64,000 nt of DNA from DATCRE01 sp964235605 (GTDB lineage: Bacteria > Bacteroidota > Bacteroidia > Cytophagales > Cyclobacteriaceae). The stretch is taken from contig CAXSCR010000001.1 in assembly GCA_964235605.1 (NCBI GenBank), forward strand, positions 62,001-126,000, given 5' to 3'. Every line of letters starts with the position of its first letter. Position 1 is the stretch's first letter. The position numbers were made by a program, and so were the translations under genes. Positions 8,892-18,002 of the stretch are shown piece after piece. Under the pieces are notes generated by a model. That model worked only from the letters and a program-made list of their open reading frames with translations, was not told the DNA's origin and ran no database searches.

Positions 8892-9356
8892 ATGAAAAAA
8901 TTAACTCCTTCTCAAGCCAAAGAAAAAATTCAACATTATTGTGCATACCAAGAGCGCGCTCACACAGAAGTTAGAAATAAGCTTTATGAGTACGGTCTAT
9001 ACTCAAATGATGTAGATGAAATTCTTTGTTATCTAATAACAGAAGGCTTCTTAAACGAAGAGCGCTACGCTAAAGCTTTTGCTGGTGGCAAATTTAGAAT
9101 TAAGAAATGGGGAAGAATTAAAATTGTTCACGAACTAGAGGGAAAAGGCGTAAACAAAAACTGTATAAAATTAGGATTGAAAGAAATCGGCGATGATGAG
9201 TATAACAAGACATTGTCTGATATTCTTGATAAAAAGAGCGAGCTTCTTCCTGATGAGAATATTTTTGTAAAGCGTGATAAGCTTGCTAAGTACGCATTGC
9301 AAAAAGGTTATGAACCGGAATTGGTTTGGAAATTGCTCAAAGAAACACTGACATAA
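8892..9356 (+). CDS. recX: RecX-family regulatory protein
   Basis: RecX binds RecA filaments and limits recombinase activity. The 154-residue, highly charged all-helical protein shows the three-helix repeats of the family: CAYQERAHTEVRNKLYEYG, then LITEGFLNEERYAKAFAGGK with the conserved (F/L)NEERYA motif, then KKWGRIKIVHELEGKGVN. The C-terminal repeat ends KYALQKGYEPELVWKLLKE. recA is not in this window, which is common in Bacteroidota. Length and motifs are normal. Confidence 0.9.
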   Translation: MKKLTPSQAKEKIQHYCAYQERAHTEVRNKLYEYGLYSNDVDEILCYLITEGFLNEERYAKAFAGGKFRIKKWGRIKIVHELEGKGVNKNCIKLGLKEIGDDEYNKTLSDILDKKSELLPDENIFVKRDKLAKYALQKGYEPELVWKLLKETLT

Positions 9357-9481
9357 TAAAAAAATCTTCAATAATTTTTTATTAAATCAAACGCTTGAGA
9401 AATCAAGCATAACCTTATTGAAAAAATGCCGACATAAGGGCGTACGCGCTATAAGTTTTAAAATTTTATTTACTTTATTGT

Positions 9482-10009
9482 ATGATCATGAATCTTCAAA
9501 AAGCTTGTACCCATATTCTGTCCCAGCTGGCTGATCTAGTAACTCAGATTAGTGAACAAGACTTTATTAAGCCATCCACATCGTTAAGTCAATCAACGAT
9601 TGGTCAGCATCTGCGTCATACCTTAGAGTTCTTCATTTGCTTCGAGCAAAGCTGCTCAATAGGCATTATCAATTATGATAAACGTGGACATGATAAAATA
9701 ATTGAGAACGATAAGTTTATTGCATTATCAACAATTAATCGCATAACTGATTTTATAAACTTGCTGAACGAAGACAAAGATTTAAAACTTGAGGTTGGAT
9801 ATGACCTATCGGATGACGACTTTGTTACAATTCATACAAGCGCTACCCGTGAATTAGTCTATAACATTGAACATGCAGTACATCACATGGCGATTATGAA
9901 AATCGGCATTCGAGAGGTATGCCCTTATGTTAAACTGCCTAGCGATTTTGGTATTGCAGCCTCAACTATCCGCCATAAACAAGAGGTCCCGGCCCGCATA
10001 ACTAAATAG
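9482..10009 (+). CDS. DinB-family protein
   Basis: A 175-residue four-helix-bundle protein. The metal-binding histidines of the DinB/YfiT fold are visible in STIGQHLRHTLEF (about residue 35-47) and in EHAVHHMAIMKIGIRE (about residue 130). DinB proteins include thiol-dependent S-transferases such as bacillithiol transferase BstA; the window encodes a YpdA-type reductase, so a low-molecular-weight-thiol role is conceivable but unproven. Its stop is 2 nt before the start of the ATP-grasp gene, and that gene is 1 nt from the LysE gene, so the three form a tight operon. Confidence 0.8.
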   Translation: MIMNLQKACTHILSQLADLVTQISEQDFIKPSTSLSQSTIGQHLRHTLEFFICFEQSCSIGIINYDKRGHDKIIENDKFIALSTINRITDFINLLNEDKDLKLEVGYDLSDDDFVTIHTSATRELVYNIEHAVHHMAIMKIGIREVCPYVKLPSDFGIAASTIRHKQEVPARITK

Positions 10010-10011
10010 AC

Positions 10012-11058
10012 ATGTCGTTTTGGAGTAGAGTAGGTCGTAGTAATTTCTTTATCAAACTAAAAAGCTGGGAGTATTGGCCATTTGGCATTGTTCAATTTCC
10101 ACTTTTCTTCTATTTTTTTTGGCTATCCTTAAGAGCTCGTTCAATTGTTTTTTTCTCAGCAACCAATCCGGGCATCGCGATGGGCGGTATGTTTGGCGAA
10201 TCCAAATTTGAAATCCTAAACATGATACCCAGCCAATATATTCCAAAATCAATATTGATTGCTGCTTCATCAACTCCAGTTGAAGTGCAAGGAATTTTAA
10301 AAGACAACAATCTCCAACTCCCACTCATATTCAAACCAGATATAGGAGAGCGTGGATTTATGGTAAAGAAGATTACGGCTTTTACGGATATCGAAGCCTA
10401 TTTAAAAAAAATAAAAATCGATTTTATAGCCCAGGAATTTATATCGTTTCCATTAGAGTTCGGCGTTTTTTACACCAGGTTTCCTGCAAAGGCATCTGGT
10501 CATATCACTTCTGTAGTTATGAAAGAGATGCTAACTGTTACAGGTGATGGTCATTCCTCATTAAAAGACCTTATCCTTAAAAAGGATCGTGCTAAACTTC
10601 AATGGAACCTACTGCAGGAAGTTTACCAGGATAAACTTGATCTTGTACTTCCAAAGGACAATGTATTCGAATTGGTGTCTATTGGCAACCATTGTTTAGG
10701 GACGACATTCATTAATCGGAATGATCTAATCAATGAAAAGCTTTCAAAACAATTTGATTCAATTAGTAAACAGATTGATGGCTTTTACTTCGGAAGGTTT
10801 GATTTGCGTTGCAACACATTAGAAGATTTGTATAATGGAGATATTAAAATAATGGAATTGAATGGATGTGGAGCTGAGCCCGCGCATATCTATCAGCCTG
10901 GCTATTCTTTATTTAAAGCCATACGTACCTTATTCAAACATTGGCATAACATCTTCGTTATAGCAAAACAAAATCATAAACGCGGCGTGAGATATATTAC
11001 AGCAAAGGAAGCATTATCTTACTATCAAACATTCAAAGCTGCCACTGCTACTACATAA
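10012..11058 (+). CDS. ATP-grasp protein, D-Ala-D-Ala ligase-like, with hydrophobic N-terminus
   Basis: 348 residues. The first 60 contain a strongly hydrophobic aromatic stretch (WPFGIVQFPLFFYFFWLSLR) that could anchor the protein at the membrane. The ATP-grasp core follows: LIFKPDIGERGFMV (glycine-rich lid), IAQEFISFPLEFGVFY, GDGHSSLKDLI, then GRFDLRC and IMELNGCGAEPAH, which supply the Mg-binding acid and asparagine. Enzymes of this fold join a carboxylate to an amine through an acyl phosphate; the substrates cannot be deduced. It lies between a DinB-family gene and a LysE-family exporter gene with gaps of 1-2 nt, which hints at a made-and-exported amino-acid derivative. Confidence 0.72.
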   Translation: MSFWSRVGRSNFFIKLKSWEYWPFGIVQFPLFFYFFWLSLRARSIVFFSATNPGIAMGGMFGESKFEILNMIPSQYIPKSILIAASSTPVEVQGILKDNNLQLPLIFKPDIGERGFMVKKITAFTDIEAYLKKIKIDFIAQEFISFPLEFGVFYTRFPAKASGHITSVVMKEMLTVTGDGHSSLKDLILKKDRAKLQWNLLQEVYQDKLDLVLPKDNVFELVSIGNHCLGTTFINRNDLINEKLSKQFDSISKQIDGFYFGRFDLRCNTLEDLYNGDIKIMELNGCGAEPAHIYQPGYSLFKAIRTLFKHWHNIFVIAKQNHKRGVRYITAKEALSYYQTFKAATATT

Positions 11059-11059
11059 T

Positions 11060-11674
11060 ATGGAAGCATTAATCGCTTTTTGTTTATCCTTCTTTTTCAG
11101 TTTTATCGGCTCTGTTCCGCCAGCCACAATTAATTTAAGCGTTGTACAACTTGGTCTTGAAAACAAAACAAATATTGCATGGCGCTTTGCCTTGGCTGCG
11201 TCACTAATGGAATATCCTTATGCTTGGATCGCCGTAGAATTTCAAAGCTTGATTACGTCTACACCCGTGGTGGTGCAGAACTTTAAGTTGATTACAGCTC
11301 TTGTAATGATAACATTAGGCTTGCTTAATCTCTGGTCCGCTAACAAGCCTTCAAAACTATCTCAAAAATTAAATAACAGTGGTTTTAGACGAGGGTTTGT
11401 ATTAGGAATTCTTAACCCTTTGGCTATGCCTTTCTGGATTGCTGTAACGCTATATCTAAAGGAACAGCGTTGGCTAGATTTATCAACCAAAATAGAGTTA
11501 CATAGCTACCTTGCCGGCGTTACTTTAGGTGCCTTTGCATTACTTGTTTTACTTGCATATTCTGCGAAAAAGATTGCCTTGCAATTTCAACAAAGCAAGA
11601 CGCTTAAAAGAGTTCCTGGATTTGTTATGCTGGTTTTAGGCTGCTATGCATTGGTACAATATCTCATCCATTAG
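11060..11674 (+). CDS. LysE/RhtB-family exporter
   Basis: A 204-residue inner-membrane protein with six predicted helices. The family signature near the N-terminus is FIGSVPPATINLSVVQLGL, and a second conserved segment FRRGFVLGILNPLAMPFWIA follows the central loop. LysE-type proteins export amino acids or small polar metabolites by proton exchange. It is translated right behind the ATP-grasp gene (1-nt gap), suggesting that its cargo is the ligase product. Its stop TAG shares three bases with the stop of the convergent LD-carboxypeptidase gene. Confidence 0.85.
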   Translation: MEALIAFCLSFFFSFIGSVPPATINLSVVQLGLENKTNIAWRFALAASLMEYPYAWIAVEFQSLITSTPVVVQNFKLITALVMITLGLLNLWSANKPSKLSQKLNNSGFRRGFVLGILNPLAMPFWIAVTLYLKEQRWLDLSTKIELHSYLAGVTLGAFALLVLLAYSAKKIALQFQQSKTLKRVPGFVMLVLGCYALVQYLIH

Positions 11675-12573
11675 AGATAGACCAAACTTGAACCCGTGTT
11701 ATTAACTCGTAACGTTGCCGATCCGCCGTGCCGCCAAGCATAATTCGGATTATCATGACCTATAGGAAAATCAAATGCTACAGGGTAAGTATACGCACTT
11801 ACCACACGAGAGATAATTTGCGCATAGGATTCTCCAAACCCTAATTCGGAATCCTTTATGTCTGTGAAGTGTCCAATAATTAAACCGGCTAAATTTGAAA
11901 GCTTACCCGCACGTTTCAATTGAACCATCATTCGATCTAGCCTATATAAATATTCATCTATTTCCTCTAAAATAAGAATTTTACCAGCCGTGTCTGGTTC
12001 AGACCCAGTTCCTAACGAATCAACAATAAGAGACAAATTTCCGCCAAGCGTTTTGCCTGTTGCTTCTCCATGCCTATTAAACGCGTTAGCGTTTGCTGAG
12101 ATGTTAATAGCATCACCAAATAAAGCTTTTCGTAAGCTCTCCACTGAACTTGCCGATGCTACATTCGAAAATAGTATTGGCATTGTACCATGAACACTTT
12201 GATAACCTATGGAAAATAATTTCAAATGAATAGCGGTAACATCACTAAAACCAACTACCCACTTTGGATTTACCTTAAACGAATCAAAATTGACTGCATC
12301 CAAAAACCTAGTCGATCCATAACCTCCGCGTGCACATATAATTACTTGCACTTCTTTATTATCAACCATAGATTGAAAGTCTGCTAGTCGTTCTGCATCA
12401 GTACCCGATAAGTAACTATGTTTATTACTAAATAAGTTGGCACCCAACACAACCTTTATTCCCCAAGCATTGAGAATTTCAACGGCGGCAATTATCTCCT
12501 CACGTTGCATCTTTCGGCCAGGTGCAACTATGCCTACTGTATTTCCCTTTTGTAGAATTGGTGGATAAACCAT
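11671..12573 (-). CDS. LD-carboxypeptidase (peptidase S66)
   Basis: Serine peptidase of family S66 that removes the terminal D-Ala from tetrapeptides during murein recycling (LdcA type). The 300 residues include the nucleophile elbow ICARGGYGSTRFLD near residue 95, the glutamate in ILEEIDEYLYRLDRMM near residue 210, and the histidine in FPIGHDNPNYAWRHGG near residue 275. No signal peptide, so it is cytoplasmic. It overlaps the LysE stop by 4 nt and is separated from the upstream ompH gene by a terminator hairpin. Confidence 0.93.
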   Translation of the reverse strand: MVYPPILQKGNTVGIVAPGRKMQREEIIAAVEILNAWGIKVVLGANLFSNKHSYLSGTDAERLADFQSMVDNKEVQVIICARGGYGSTRFLDAVNFDSFKVNPKWVVGFSDVTAIHLKLFSIGYQSVHGTMPILFSNVASASSVESLRKALFGDAINISANANAFNRHGEATGKTLGGNLSLIVDSLGTGSEPDTAGKILILEEIDEYLYRLDRMMVQLKRAGKLSNLAGLIIGHFTDIKDSELGFGESYAQIISRVVSAYTYPVAFDFPIGHDNPNYAWRHGGSATLRVNNTGSSLVYL

Positions 12574-12590
12574 AATCTAAAGTAACAAAA

Positions 12591-12614
12591 AAGCCCCTGC
12601 AACTGCAGAGGCTT
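12591..12614 (-). terminator. Rho-independent terminator after the ompH/bamA cluster
   Basis: An 11-bp stem with one mismatch (arms AAGCCCCTGCA and TGCAGAGGCTT) lies 20 nt past the ompH stop. On the minus strand it is followed by TTTTTTG, the usual U-tract. Confidence 0.75.
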
Positions 12615-12635
12615 TCAATATCTTATAATATATGC

Positions 12636-13232
12636 TTACTTAGTTTTAGTAGGCGTATTTGGCTTTGTGGTGTTGGTTGCTGGCTGATTAGCAGCAGGTA
12701 CTGCTTCTACCGGCTTAGGTGTAACGCCAAGTTTCTTTAATACAAGATCAGAAACATCCAATTTTTCCTCACCATACAAAATAACGTCAAGCCCACCTAC
12801 CTGATTGCTAAGCACCAATGTAAATTGGTTTTCTTTTGCGACCTCCTCAATGCCTTTTCCTATTTTTTGATAAACAGGTTGCATTAATTGTGTTTGTTTA
12901 CTCTGAACAGTAGTCTGAGCATCTGCCTGGAGTTTTTCAAGATTCTGTTGAAGTTGTTGTAATTCACGTTCCGTATTTTCACGTACAGGAACCAACATTG
13001 TATTAAGATTATCTTGATAATCTTTCACCTTTTTCTGAAACTCGGCCACTTTACTATCAATCTGAGTTTTAAGTTGGGTAGAAAGTGATTTTAATTCTGC
13101 ATCTATTTGTTTAGCCTCCGGTAGCTGTCCTAGAATATAATCTGGGTCAGCGTAACCAATTTTAACAGGGTTTTGTGCATTTGATGCAAATGCTATGAAA
13201 CCAAACACTACAAGTAAGATAAATTTTTTCAT
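12636..13232 (-). CDS. OmpH/Skp-family periplasmic chaperone (copy 1)
   Basis: 198 residues. The signal peptide MKKFILLVVFGFIAFASNAQ is followed by KIGYADPDYILGQLPEAKQI, the hallmark of Bacteroidota Skp homologues, then about 90 residues of amphipathic coiled coil (the Skp tentacles) and a globular strand FTLVLSNQVGGLDVILYGEE. A proline/threonine-rich tail closes it. Skp chaperones unfolded outer-membrane proteins to BamA. The frame opens with a GTG at 13235, but the ATG one codon later is the likely start. It is the last gene of the bamA cluster, ahead of a terminator. Confidence 0.92.
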   Translation of the reverse strand: MKKFILLVVFGFIAFASNAQNPVKIGYADPDYILGQLPEAKQIDAELKSLSTQLKTQIDSKVAEFQKKVKDYQDNLNTMLVPVRENTERELQQLQQNLEKLQADAQTTVQSKQTQLMQPVYQKIGKGIEEVAKENQFTLVLSNQVGGLDVILYGEEKLDVSDLVLKKLGVTPKPVEAVPAANQPATNTTKPNTPTKTK

Positions 13233-13253
13233 CACAGTTTATTATTACAATTT

Positions 13254-13790
13254 TTAGTTTTTAACCTTATCATTCGGATCTCCAAAACCTAGTTCCTCCA
13301 ACACAAAATCTGTGTAGTCATATCGAGGGTCTGTATAGATCATTACTAATTCACCGCCCTTATCAAAAATTATGGCTAAGTTATTTTGCTTTGCTACCTT
13401 ATCAGCTGCATCCCATATTTTGTCTTGAACCGGCTTAATTAATTCCTGTCTTTTTAGAAATAACAATCCACCAAATCCAAAAATTTTCTTTTGATACTCT
13501 TTCAATTCAACCTCACGTTTTTGAATTGCGTCTACTCGTTCCTTCTTCATTTCATCTGTAAGAAGGACCTGTTCGGCCTGCATTGTACTGTACATGGCTT
13601 CTATTTTTTTTGCCATGTCCTGAATTTCTTTCTCCCAGCCTGCCGACAACTGATCTACCTCATCTTGTGCCTTCTTATAATCAGGCATTTTGTTGAGAAT
13701 AAAATCGGTATCTACATAGCCGAATCTCTGAGCCTTAACAACACTCAGGCCGAAAGTGATAAAAAAAATCGCTAATAAACAAATCCTCAT
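13254..13790 (-). CDS. OmpH/Skp-family periplasmic chaperone (copy 2)
   Basis: 178 residues with a signal peptide ending SVVKAQ, then RFGYVDTDFILNKMPDYKKA, the same opening as the downstream paralogue. A coiled coil of about 80 residues and a C-terminal strand LAIIFDKGGELVMIYTDPRY complete the Skp fold. Two tandem ompH genes behind bamA are usual in Bacteroidota; the copies have diverged and probably differ in client or partner. Gap to bamA is 3 nt and to the next ompH is 21 nt, consistent with one transcript. Confidence 0.92.
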   Translation of the reverse strand: MRICLLAIFFITFGLSVVKAQRFGYVDTDFILNKMPDYKKAQDEVDQLSAGWEKEIQDMAKKIEAMYSTMQAEQVLLTDEMKKERVDAIQKREVELKEYQKKIFGFGGLLFLKRQELIKPVQDKIWDAADKVAKQNNLAIIFDKGGELVMIYTDPRYDYTDFVLEELGFGDPNDKVKN

Positions 13791-13793
13791 AAG

Positions 13794-16490
13794 TTATCTG
13801 ATTTGAGTGCCTATAGTAAAGTGAAATTGTGAGCCACTAATTTTTCCACCCAACCCTGGTAACGTATCGAAACCATACGCCCAATTTAAACCAATAAGAC
13901 CAAAGGCCGGCATAAAAATTCTTGCGCCTACCCCGGCTGATTTTTTCAGGTCAAATGGATTAAACTCCTGATAATTGTTCCAATTATTACCGGCTTCCGT
14001 AAATACAAATCCGTAAATAGTTGCTGCATTACCCGTTGAAACTGGATATCTTAGCTCAAGTCCTACCTTATCATATACAATACCACCTTGTACTGTGCCT
14101 GCTGGTAGTTGTTGTTTTCCATATTGTCCATATAAAGGTGGTGTTACATAGTTATCATTATATCCTCGAAGACCAATTACATCCTGGCCTAATAAGAAGG
14201 AGTTAAATCCACCTGCTAATCCTGAGCCACCCAAGTAAAATCTTTCAAAAGGGCCAATCCCAGCTTTACTACCATATGATCCAATGAAACCAAAATGCGT
14301 CTTCGCCTCAATTACAAGTTTCTTCTTCCTATCTAAAGGTAAATAGTATTTAAAGTCTAACATCCACTTGTGGAATTCAATCCATTTATATTTTTCTGCT
14401 GCAGAAAGGTTTGGATCTGAATAATCAAGGTTACGCCATAATGAGTGGGGAGGCGTGAGTGTAACACTTAAGGATAGCGTAGATCCTTGTGTAGGGTACA
14501 TTGGATTATCTATGCTATTTCTAGCAAGTGTCGTATTAAAAGTCACGCTGTTGGCATTCCCATTATCAAATCCTAGTCCTGAATTCCAATCTTGAAGAAT
14601 GTAACGCAGATAAGATACAGAATTTGTAAGGGTAAAATAATTATCTGGCCATTCAAGTAAGCGTCCTAAACCTAGCGTAATGCTATGCACTTTTAATGTG
14701 CTACTGCCATCGTTCTTGACGGCGGCATAGTTATATAAATTGCGCTGTACCGAGGTGTTTAAACTAACACTAAATGAGTGCGGCTTACGCCCTCCCATCC
14801 AAGGCTCTGTAAAAGATAAACTATAGCTTTGATAAGAGGCTCCGTTTGCTTGCGCACGAATTGAAAGTTTTTGACCGTCTCCACCTGGAAGTGGCTTCCA
14901 ATTTTTAAAGTGTGGTATATTACGAATTGAGAAGTTATTAAATGAAAGACCCAATGTGCCCACAAAACCGTAATAACCACCCCAACCTCCTGACAATTCA
15001 ATTTGATCATTGGATTGTTCTTCTACTTCCCAGTTAATGTCAACTGTTCCATTTGCAGGATTGGGTACTAAATTCTGCCCTACATTCTGTGGATTGAAAT
15101 AACCTAATTGTCCAAGTTTTTGTTGCGTACGAATAATATCTGACCGTCTGAATTTCTGTCCAGGAAACGTGCTTAATTCCCTACGAATAACATGGTCACT
15201 CGTACGTTCATTACCTGTAATAGTAACTTCATTGATGGTAGCTTGCTCACCTTCGGAAATACGCATTTCGACATCGATAGAATCACCTGCTACTGCAACT
15301 TCCACAGGATTAATATGGAAAAACAAATAACCATCATCCATATAAAGACCGCTAATGTCTGGGCCTTTAGGATTAAATGTTAATTTCTTGTCTATATTAT
15401 CTTTATTATAGACATCACCTTTCTTAATAGCCAATACTGAATTTAAGGTCTTATCGGTATATACATAATTGCCAGTCCATATTATGTTTCTGAAATAGTA
15501 TTTAGGCCCCTCTGATATAACAAAGTCAATATTGATTGACCGGCCGTTGAAGTTGTAAATTGTATCTGAAACAAATTCAGCATCTCTATATCCTTTTGAG
15601 TTATAATAATCTATAACTAGCTGCTTATCATCATCGTAATCAGACTTGATAAATTTAGAACTGGTAAAGAGATTCGGTTTTATGTTATCATTAAAAAATT
15701 CTTTGGTCTCAGCCCAGCTAACCTTTTTAGATGACGTAAAAAATTTACCAGGTTTAAAATGGATTAATTCAGATATTAAGGTTCTATGGAGTACAAAACG
15801 CGGACGCTCCTTGGTTTTCTTCAACTTGCTTTTAAGTTTAGAGTCCGTGATGGAGGCATTACCCTCAAAGGAAATCTTATTGATCTTAACTTTTGCCTTT
15901 GGATTAACGGCGATTTTTAATTTTATACCGTCTCGATTTAACGTATCTTTTTCTTGATAAATTTTAACTTCTGCATTTAAGAATCCCTTTTTTACAAAGT
16001 GTTTTTTTACAGCCAGTTCGGTATTCCTTATCATGGCGTCATTTACAATCTTGCCGCGTATCAGCTTTAGATCTTCTTTTAGGGTGCTTACTTTGCCTTT
16101 GTTTAAACCGGTGAAGTAAAAATCAGTAAGCCTCGGTCGTTCGGAGAGTATGATAATAAGATAGACACTGAGCCCTTCTATTTTACTTACTTTAATCGCT
16201 ACATCACCCACTAGTCCATGTTTCCACATTTTACGAATGGCGTCTGTTATACCTTCACCCGGGATTTTAATTTTATCTCCAATGCGCAAACCCGTAAGTG
16301 AGATCATGGCATTTTTATCTAAAACATTAAGTCCGGTAACTTCAATACCAGCAATGGTATACTCCGTGGGGCTCGCATAATTAAGTCCACTTTCTTCACC
16401 TCCAGCCGTGTTGGTGCGATTTTTTCTAAACTGACCCCATGAACTTATTCCTATAAGAAGAAATATAATTAAAAATAAAAAATGCCTCAT
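13794..16490 (-). CDS. bamA: Outer-membrane assembly factor BamA (Omp85)
   Basis: The 898-residue core of the machine that folds beta-barrels into the outer membrane. A signal peptide ends near SSWGQ. Residues about 45-480 hold consecutive POTRA domains (ITGLEVTGL-type openings are visible at IAGIEVTGL, KINKISFEGN and INEVTITGNERTSDHVIRRE). The C-terminal half is the Omp85 barrel, with ELSGGWGGYYG at its start, LGLRGYNDNYVTPP at the lid-loop region, and a terminal strand ending in HFTIGTQIR. It abuts uppS directly (no gap) and precedes two ompH genes, the standard Bacteroidota arrangement. Confidence 0.97.
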   Translation of the reverse strand: MRHFLFLIIFLLIGISSWGQFRKNRTNTAGGEESGLNYASPTEYTIAGIEVTGLNVLDKNAMISLTGLRIGDKIKIPGEGITDAIRKMWKHGLVGDVAIKVSKIEGLSVYLIIILSERPRLTDFYFTGLNKGKVSTLKEDLKLIRGKIVNDAMIRNTELAVKKHFVKKGFLNAEVKIYQEKDTLNRDGIKLKIAVNPKAKVKINKISFEGNASITDSKLKSKLKKTKERPRFVLHRTLISELIHFKPGKFFTSSKKVSWAETKEFFNDNIKPNLFTSSKFIKSDYDDDKQLVIDYYNSKGYRDAEFVSDTIYNFNGRSINIDFVISEGPKYYFRNIIWTGNYVYTDKTLNSVLAIKKGDVYNKDNIDKKLTFNPKGPDISGLYMDDGYLFFHINPVEVAVAGDSIDVEMRISEGEQATINEVTITGNERTSDHVIRRELSTFPGQKFRRSDIIRTQQKLGQLGYFNPQNVGQNLVPNPANGTVDINWEVEEQSNDQIELSGGWGGYYGFVGTLGLSFNNFSIRNIPHFKNWKPLPGGDGQKLSIRAQANGASYQSYSLSFTEPWMGGRKPHSFSVSLNTSVQRNLYNYAAVKNDGSSTLKVHSITLGLGRLLEWPDNYFTLTNSVSYLRYILQDWNSGLGFDNGNANSVTFNTTLARNSIDNPMYPTQGSTLSLSVTLTPPHSLWRNLDYSDPNLSAAEKYKWIEFHKWMLDFKYYLPLDRKKKLVIEAKTHFGFIGSYGSKAGIGPFERFYLGGSGLAGGFNSFLLGQDVIGLRGYNDNYVTPPLYGQYGKQQLPAGTVQGGIVYDKVGLELRYPVSTGNAATIYGFVFTEAGNNWNNYQEFNPFDLKKSAGVGARIFMPAFGLIGLNWAYGFDTLPGLGGKISGSQFHFTIGTQIR

Positions 16491-17243
16491 TTAAGATACT
16501 GGGTTCAATTGTTCACTTGTTTTGCCGAATCTACGCTCCCGTTGTTGGTATGCCCAAATAGCTTCATATAAATGTTCTTTCCTGAAATCAGGCCACAAAG
16601 TTGAAGTAATGTATAATTCACTATAAGCTATCTGCCACAACAAAAAATTACTTACCCGTAACTCACCACTTGTTCTAATGAGCAACTCTGGATCAGGGAT
16701 GCCAGAAGTCTGCAAATAGTTTTCTAAAACTTTTTCGGTGATATCACCGGGTTTCAATTTATCTTTTAATATATCCTCAGAGATTGCTTTAACGGCTTCA
16801 ATGATCTCCCAGCGTCCGCTATAACTTAATGCAAGAATCAACGTAAGTCCATTGTTACCTTTGGTCTGATCCATTGCCCAGGCCAGGTTTTTCTGACAAT
16901 CTCCCGGTAAATGTAAAGTGTTTCCTATGGTAATAAGGCGCACTTGATTATCCATTAAACTCCTAATCTCTTGTCTGAGGGTATTAACTAACAGCTCCAT
17001 TAGGCCATCTACCTCCTCCTTTGGCCGGGCCCAGTTCTCGGTAGAGAAAGCATATAGTGTTAGATACTTAACTCCAAGTTCCCCACATCCCTCAGTAATA
17101 TCTTTCACAGCTTGAACAGCATTACGGTGTCCAAAAATGCGCATAGCACCTTTTTTCTTTGCCCACCGACCATTGCCGTCCATTATAACGGCAACATGAC
17201 GTGGTAAATTATTTAAATCGATATGTTCCTTGTAAGAAGCCAC
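16491..17243 (-). CDS. uppS: Isoprenyl transferase (undecaprenyl diphosphate synthase)
   Basis: Makes the C55 lipid carrier for murein and surface polysaccharides by cis-prenyl addition of IPP to farnesyl diphosphate. Signatures: VAVIMDGNGRWAKKKG with the catalytic Asp, FGHRNAVQAV, YLTLYAFSTENWARP, and the C-terminal LIRTSGELRVSNFLLWQIAY and WPDF. About 250 residues, normal. The frame extends to a TTG at 17252, but I prefer the GTG at 17243 because a perfect TAATTTTG box (17250-17257) would overlap the TTG and put the transcript start next to the GTG. Followed without gap by bamA. Confidence 0.95.
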   Translation of the reverse strand: MASYKEHIDLNNLPRHVAVIMDGNGRWAKKKGAMRIFGHRNAVQAVKDITEGCGELGVKYLTLYAFSTENWARPKEEVDGLMELLVNTLRQEIRSLMDNQVRLITIGNTLHLPGDCQKNLAWAMDQTKGNNGLTLILALSYSGRWEIIEAVKAISEDILKDKLKPGDITEKVLENYLQTSGIPDPELLIRTSGELRVSNFLLWQIAYSELYITSTLWPDFRKEHLYEAIWAYQQRERRFGKTSEQLNPVS

Positions 17244-17249
17244 AGAGTT

Positions 17250-17257
17250 CAAAATTA
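17250..17257 (-). promoter_or_regulatory. uppS: TAnnTTTG box 6 nt before the uppS GTG
   Basis: The minus strand reads TAATTTTG, an exact -7 consensus, six bases upstream of the GTG at 17243. It predicts a leaderless or nearly leaderless uppS-bamA-ompH message. Confidence 0.45.
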
Positions 17258-17315
17258 GTTTTATTTCTTTGAATACGGCGAGTGTTGATTCTTTAATTTA
17301 CAGAAATGCAATACG

Positions 17316-18002
17316 CTAGTACGGACTTGATGGGCAAGGGATGGTGTAAAATGTATGTGTTAGTGTAACACCTAAAAAATAGTAGTGATCATTGTCAAAT
17401 GGATTTCCATAATTACGATCTGCCTTATCAAGCCCATCGCCACCTGAAACATTATCGAGGTAATCAAAAAATGTTTTTCTCATTCCTAGATCAAGAGACA
17501 CATACCACTTAGGATTAAGGATGTATTTAAATCCCACTCCAAAAGGAATTGTTGTCTGAACATTGCTATACTCTGCAGACTTCGTTTTATTACCTGAGAT
17601 TGTAAAAAGGCCTAATCCAGCAAAAAGATAAGGCGTGAACCTCATAATTTTTTTATCATTATGCCAGTTCAAAAAATGATACTCCATTACTGTTGAAAGT
17701 TCGAGAAGAGATAGATTAAATGATGCTTTGCGAGCTGCTGCATGAGCGTCTATAGGTCTCTTGTCGCTCGCCCCAATTTTGCCACCCGTTAGTGAAACCC
17801 TGAAACTAATTACTCGACTTAGGTTAGAGCGATAAAAAACAGTGGCTGCAGGTTTTGAAAAGGCAAAGTTGTAGTTTCGAACCAGATCTCCGGTATAATT
17901 GAATGTACCTAATCCAAAACCAACTTCTGTTCGTTGCGCCAAGCCCATTTGAAATGAGAAGAGCGATAATATTAAAATACATGTAAATAAAAGAAAACGC
18001 AT
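17316..18002 (-). CDS. DUF6089 outer-membrane beta-barrel protein (copy 1)
   Basis: 228 residues with a signal peptide (RFLLFTCILILSLFSFQM, cleavage after GLAQ) and then alternating amphipathic strands: TEVGFGLGTFNYTGDL, VSLTGGKIGASDKR, YLFAGLGLFTISG, PFGVGFKYILNPKWYVSLDL. This is a small porin-like barrel of the DUF6089 family, always found next to uppS/bamA in this phylum. Its ATG overlaps the stop of the upstream DUF6089 gene by one base (TAATG), so the two are translationally coupled. The function is unknown, but the location suggests an outer-membrane role tied to the Bam machinery. Confidence 0.83.
   Translation of the reverse strand: MRFLLFTCILILSLFSFQMGLAQRTEVGFGLGTFNYTGDLVRNYNFAFSKPAATVFYRSNLSRVISFRVSLTGGKIGASDKRPIDAHAAARKASFNLSLLELSTVMEYHFLNWHNDKKIMRFTPYLFAGLGLFTISGNKTKSAEYSNVQTTIPFGVGFKYILNPKWYVSLDLGMRKTFFDYLDNVSGGDGLDKADRNYGNPFDNDHYYFLGVTLTHTFYTIPCPSSPY

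Noticed and set aside
9393..9408. GCTTGA-GAAA-TCAAGC hairpin after recX
   Set aside because: Only six base pairs with no T-tract directly after; too short to call a terminator or RNA gene.
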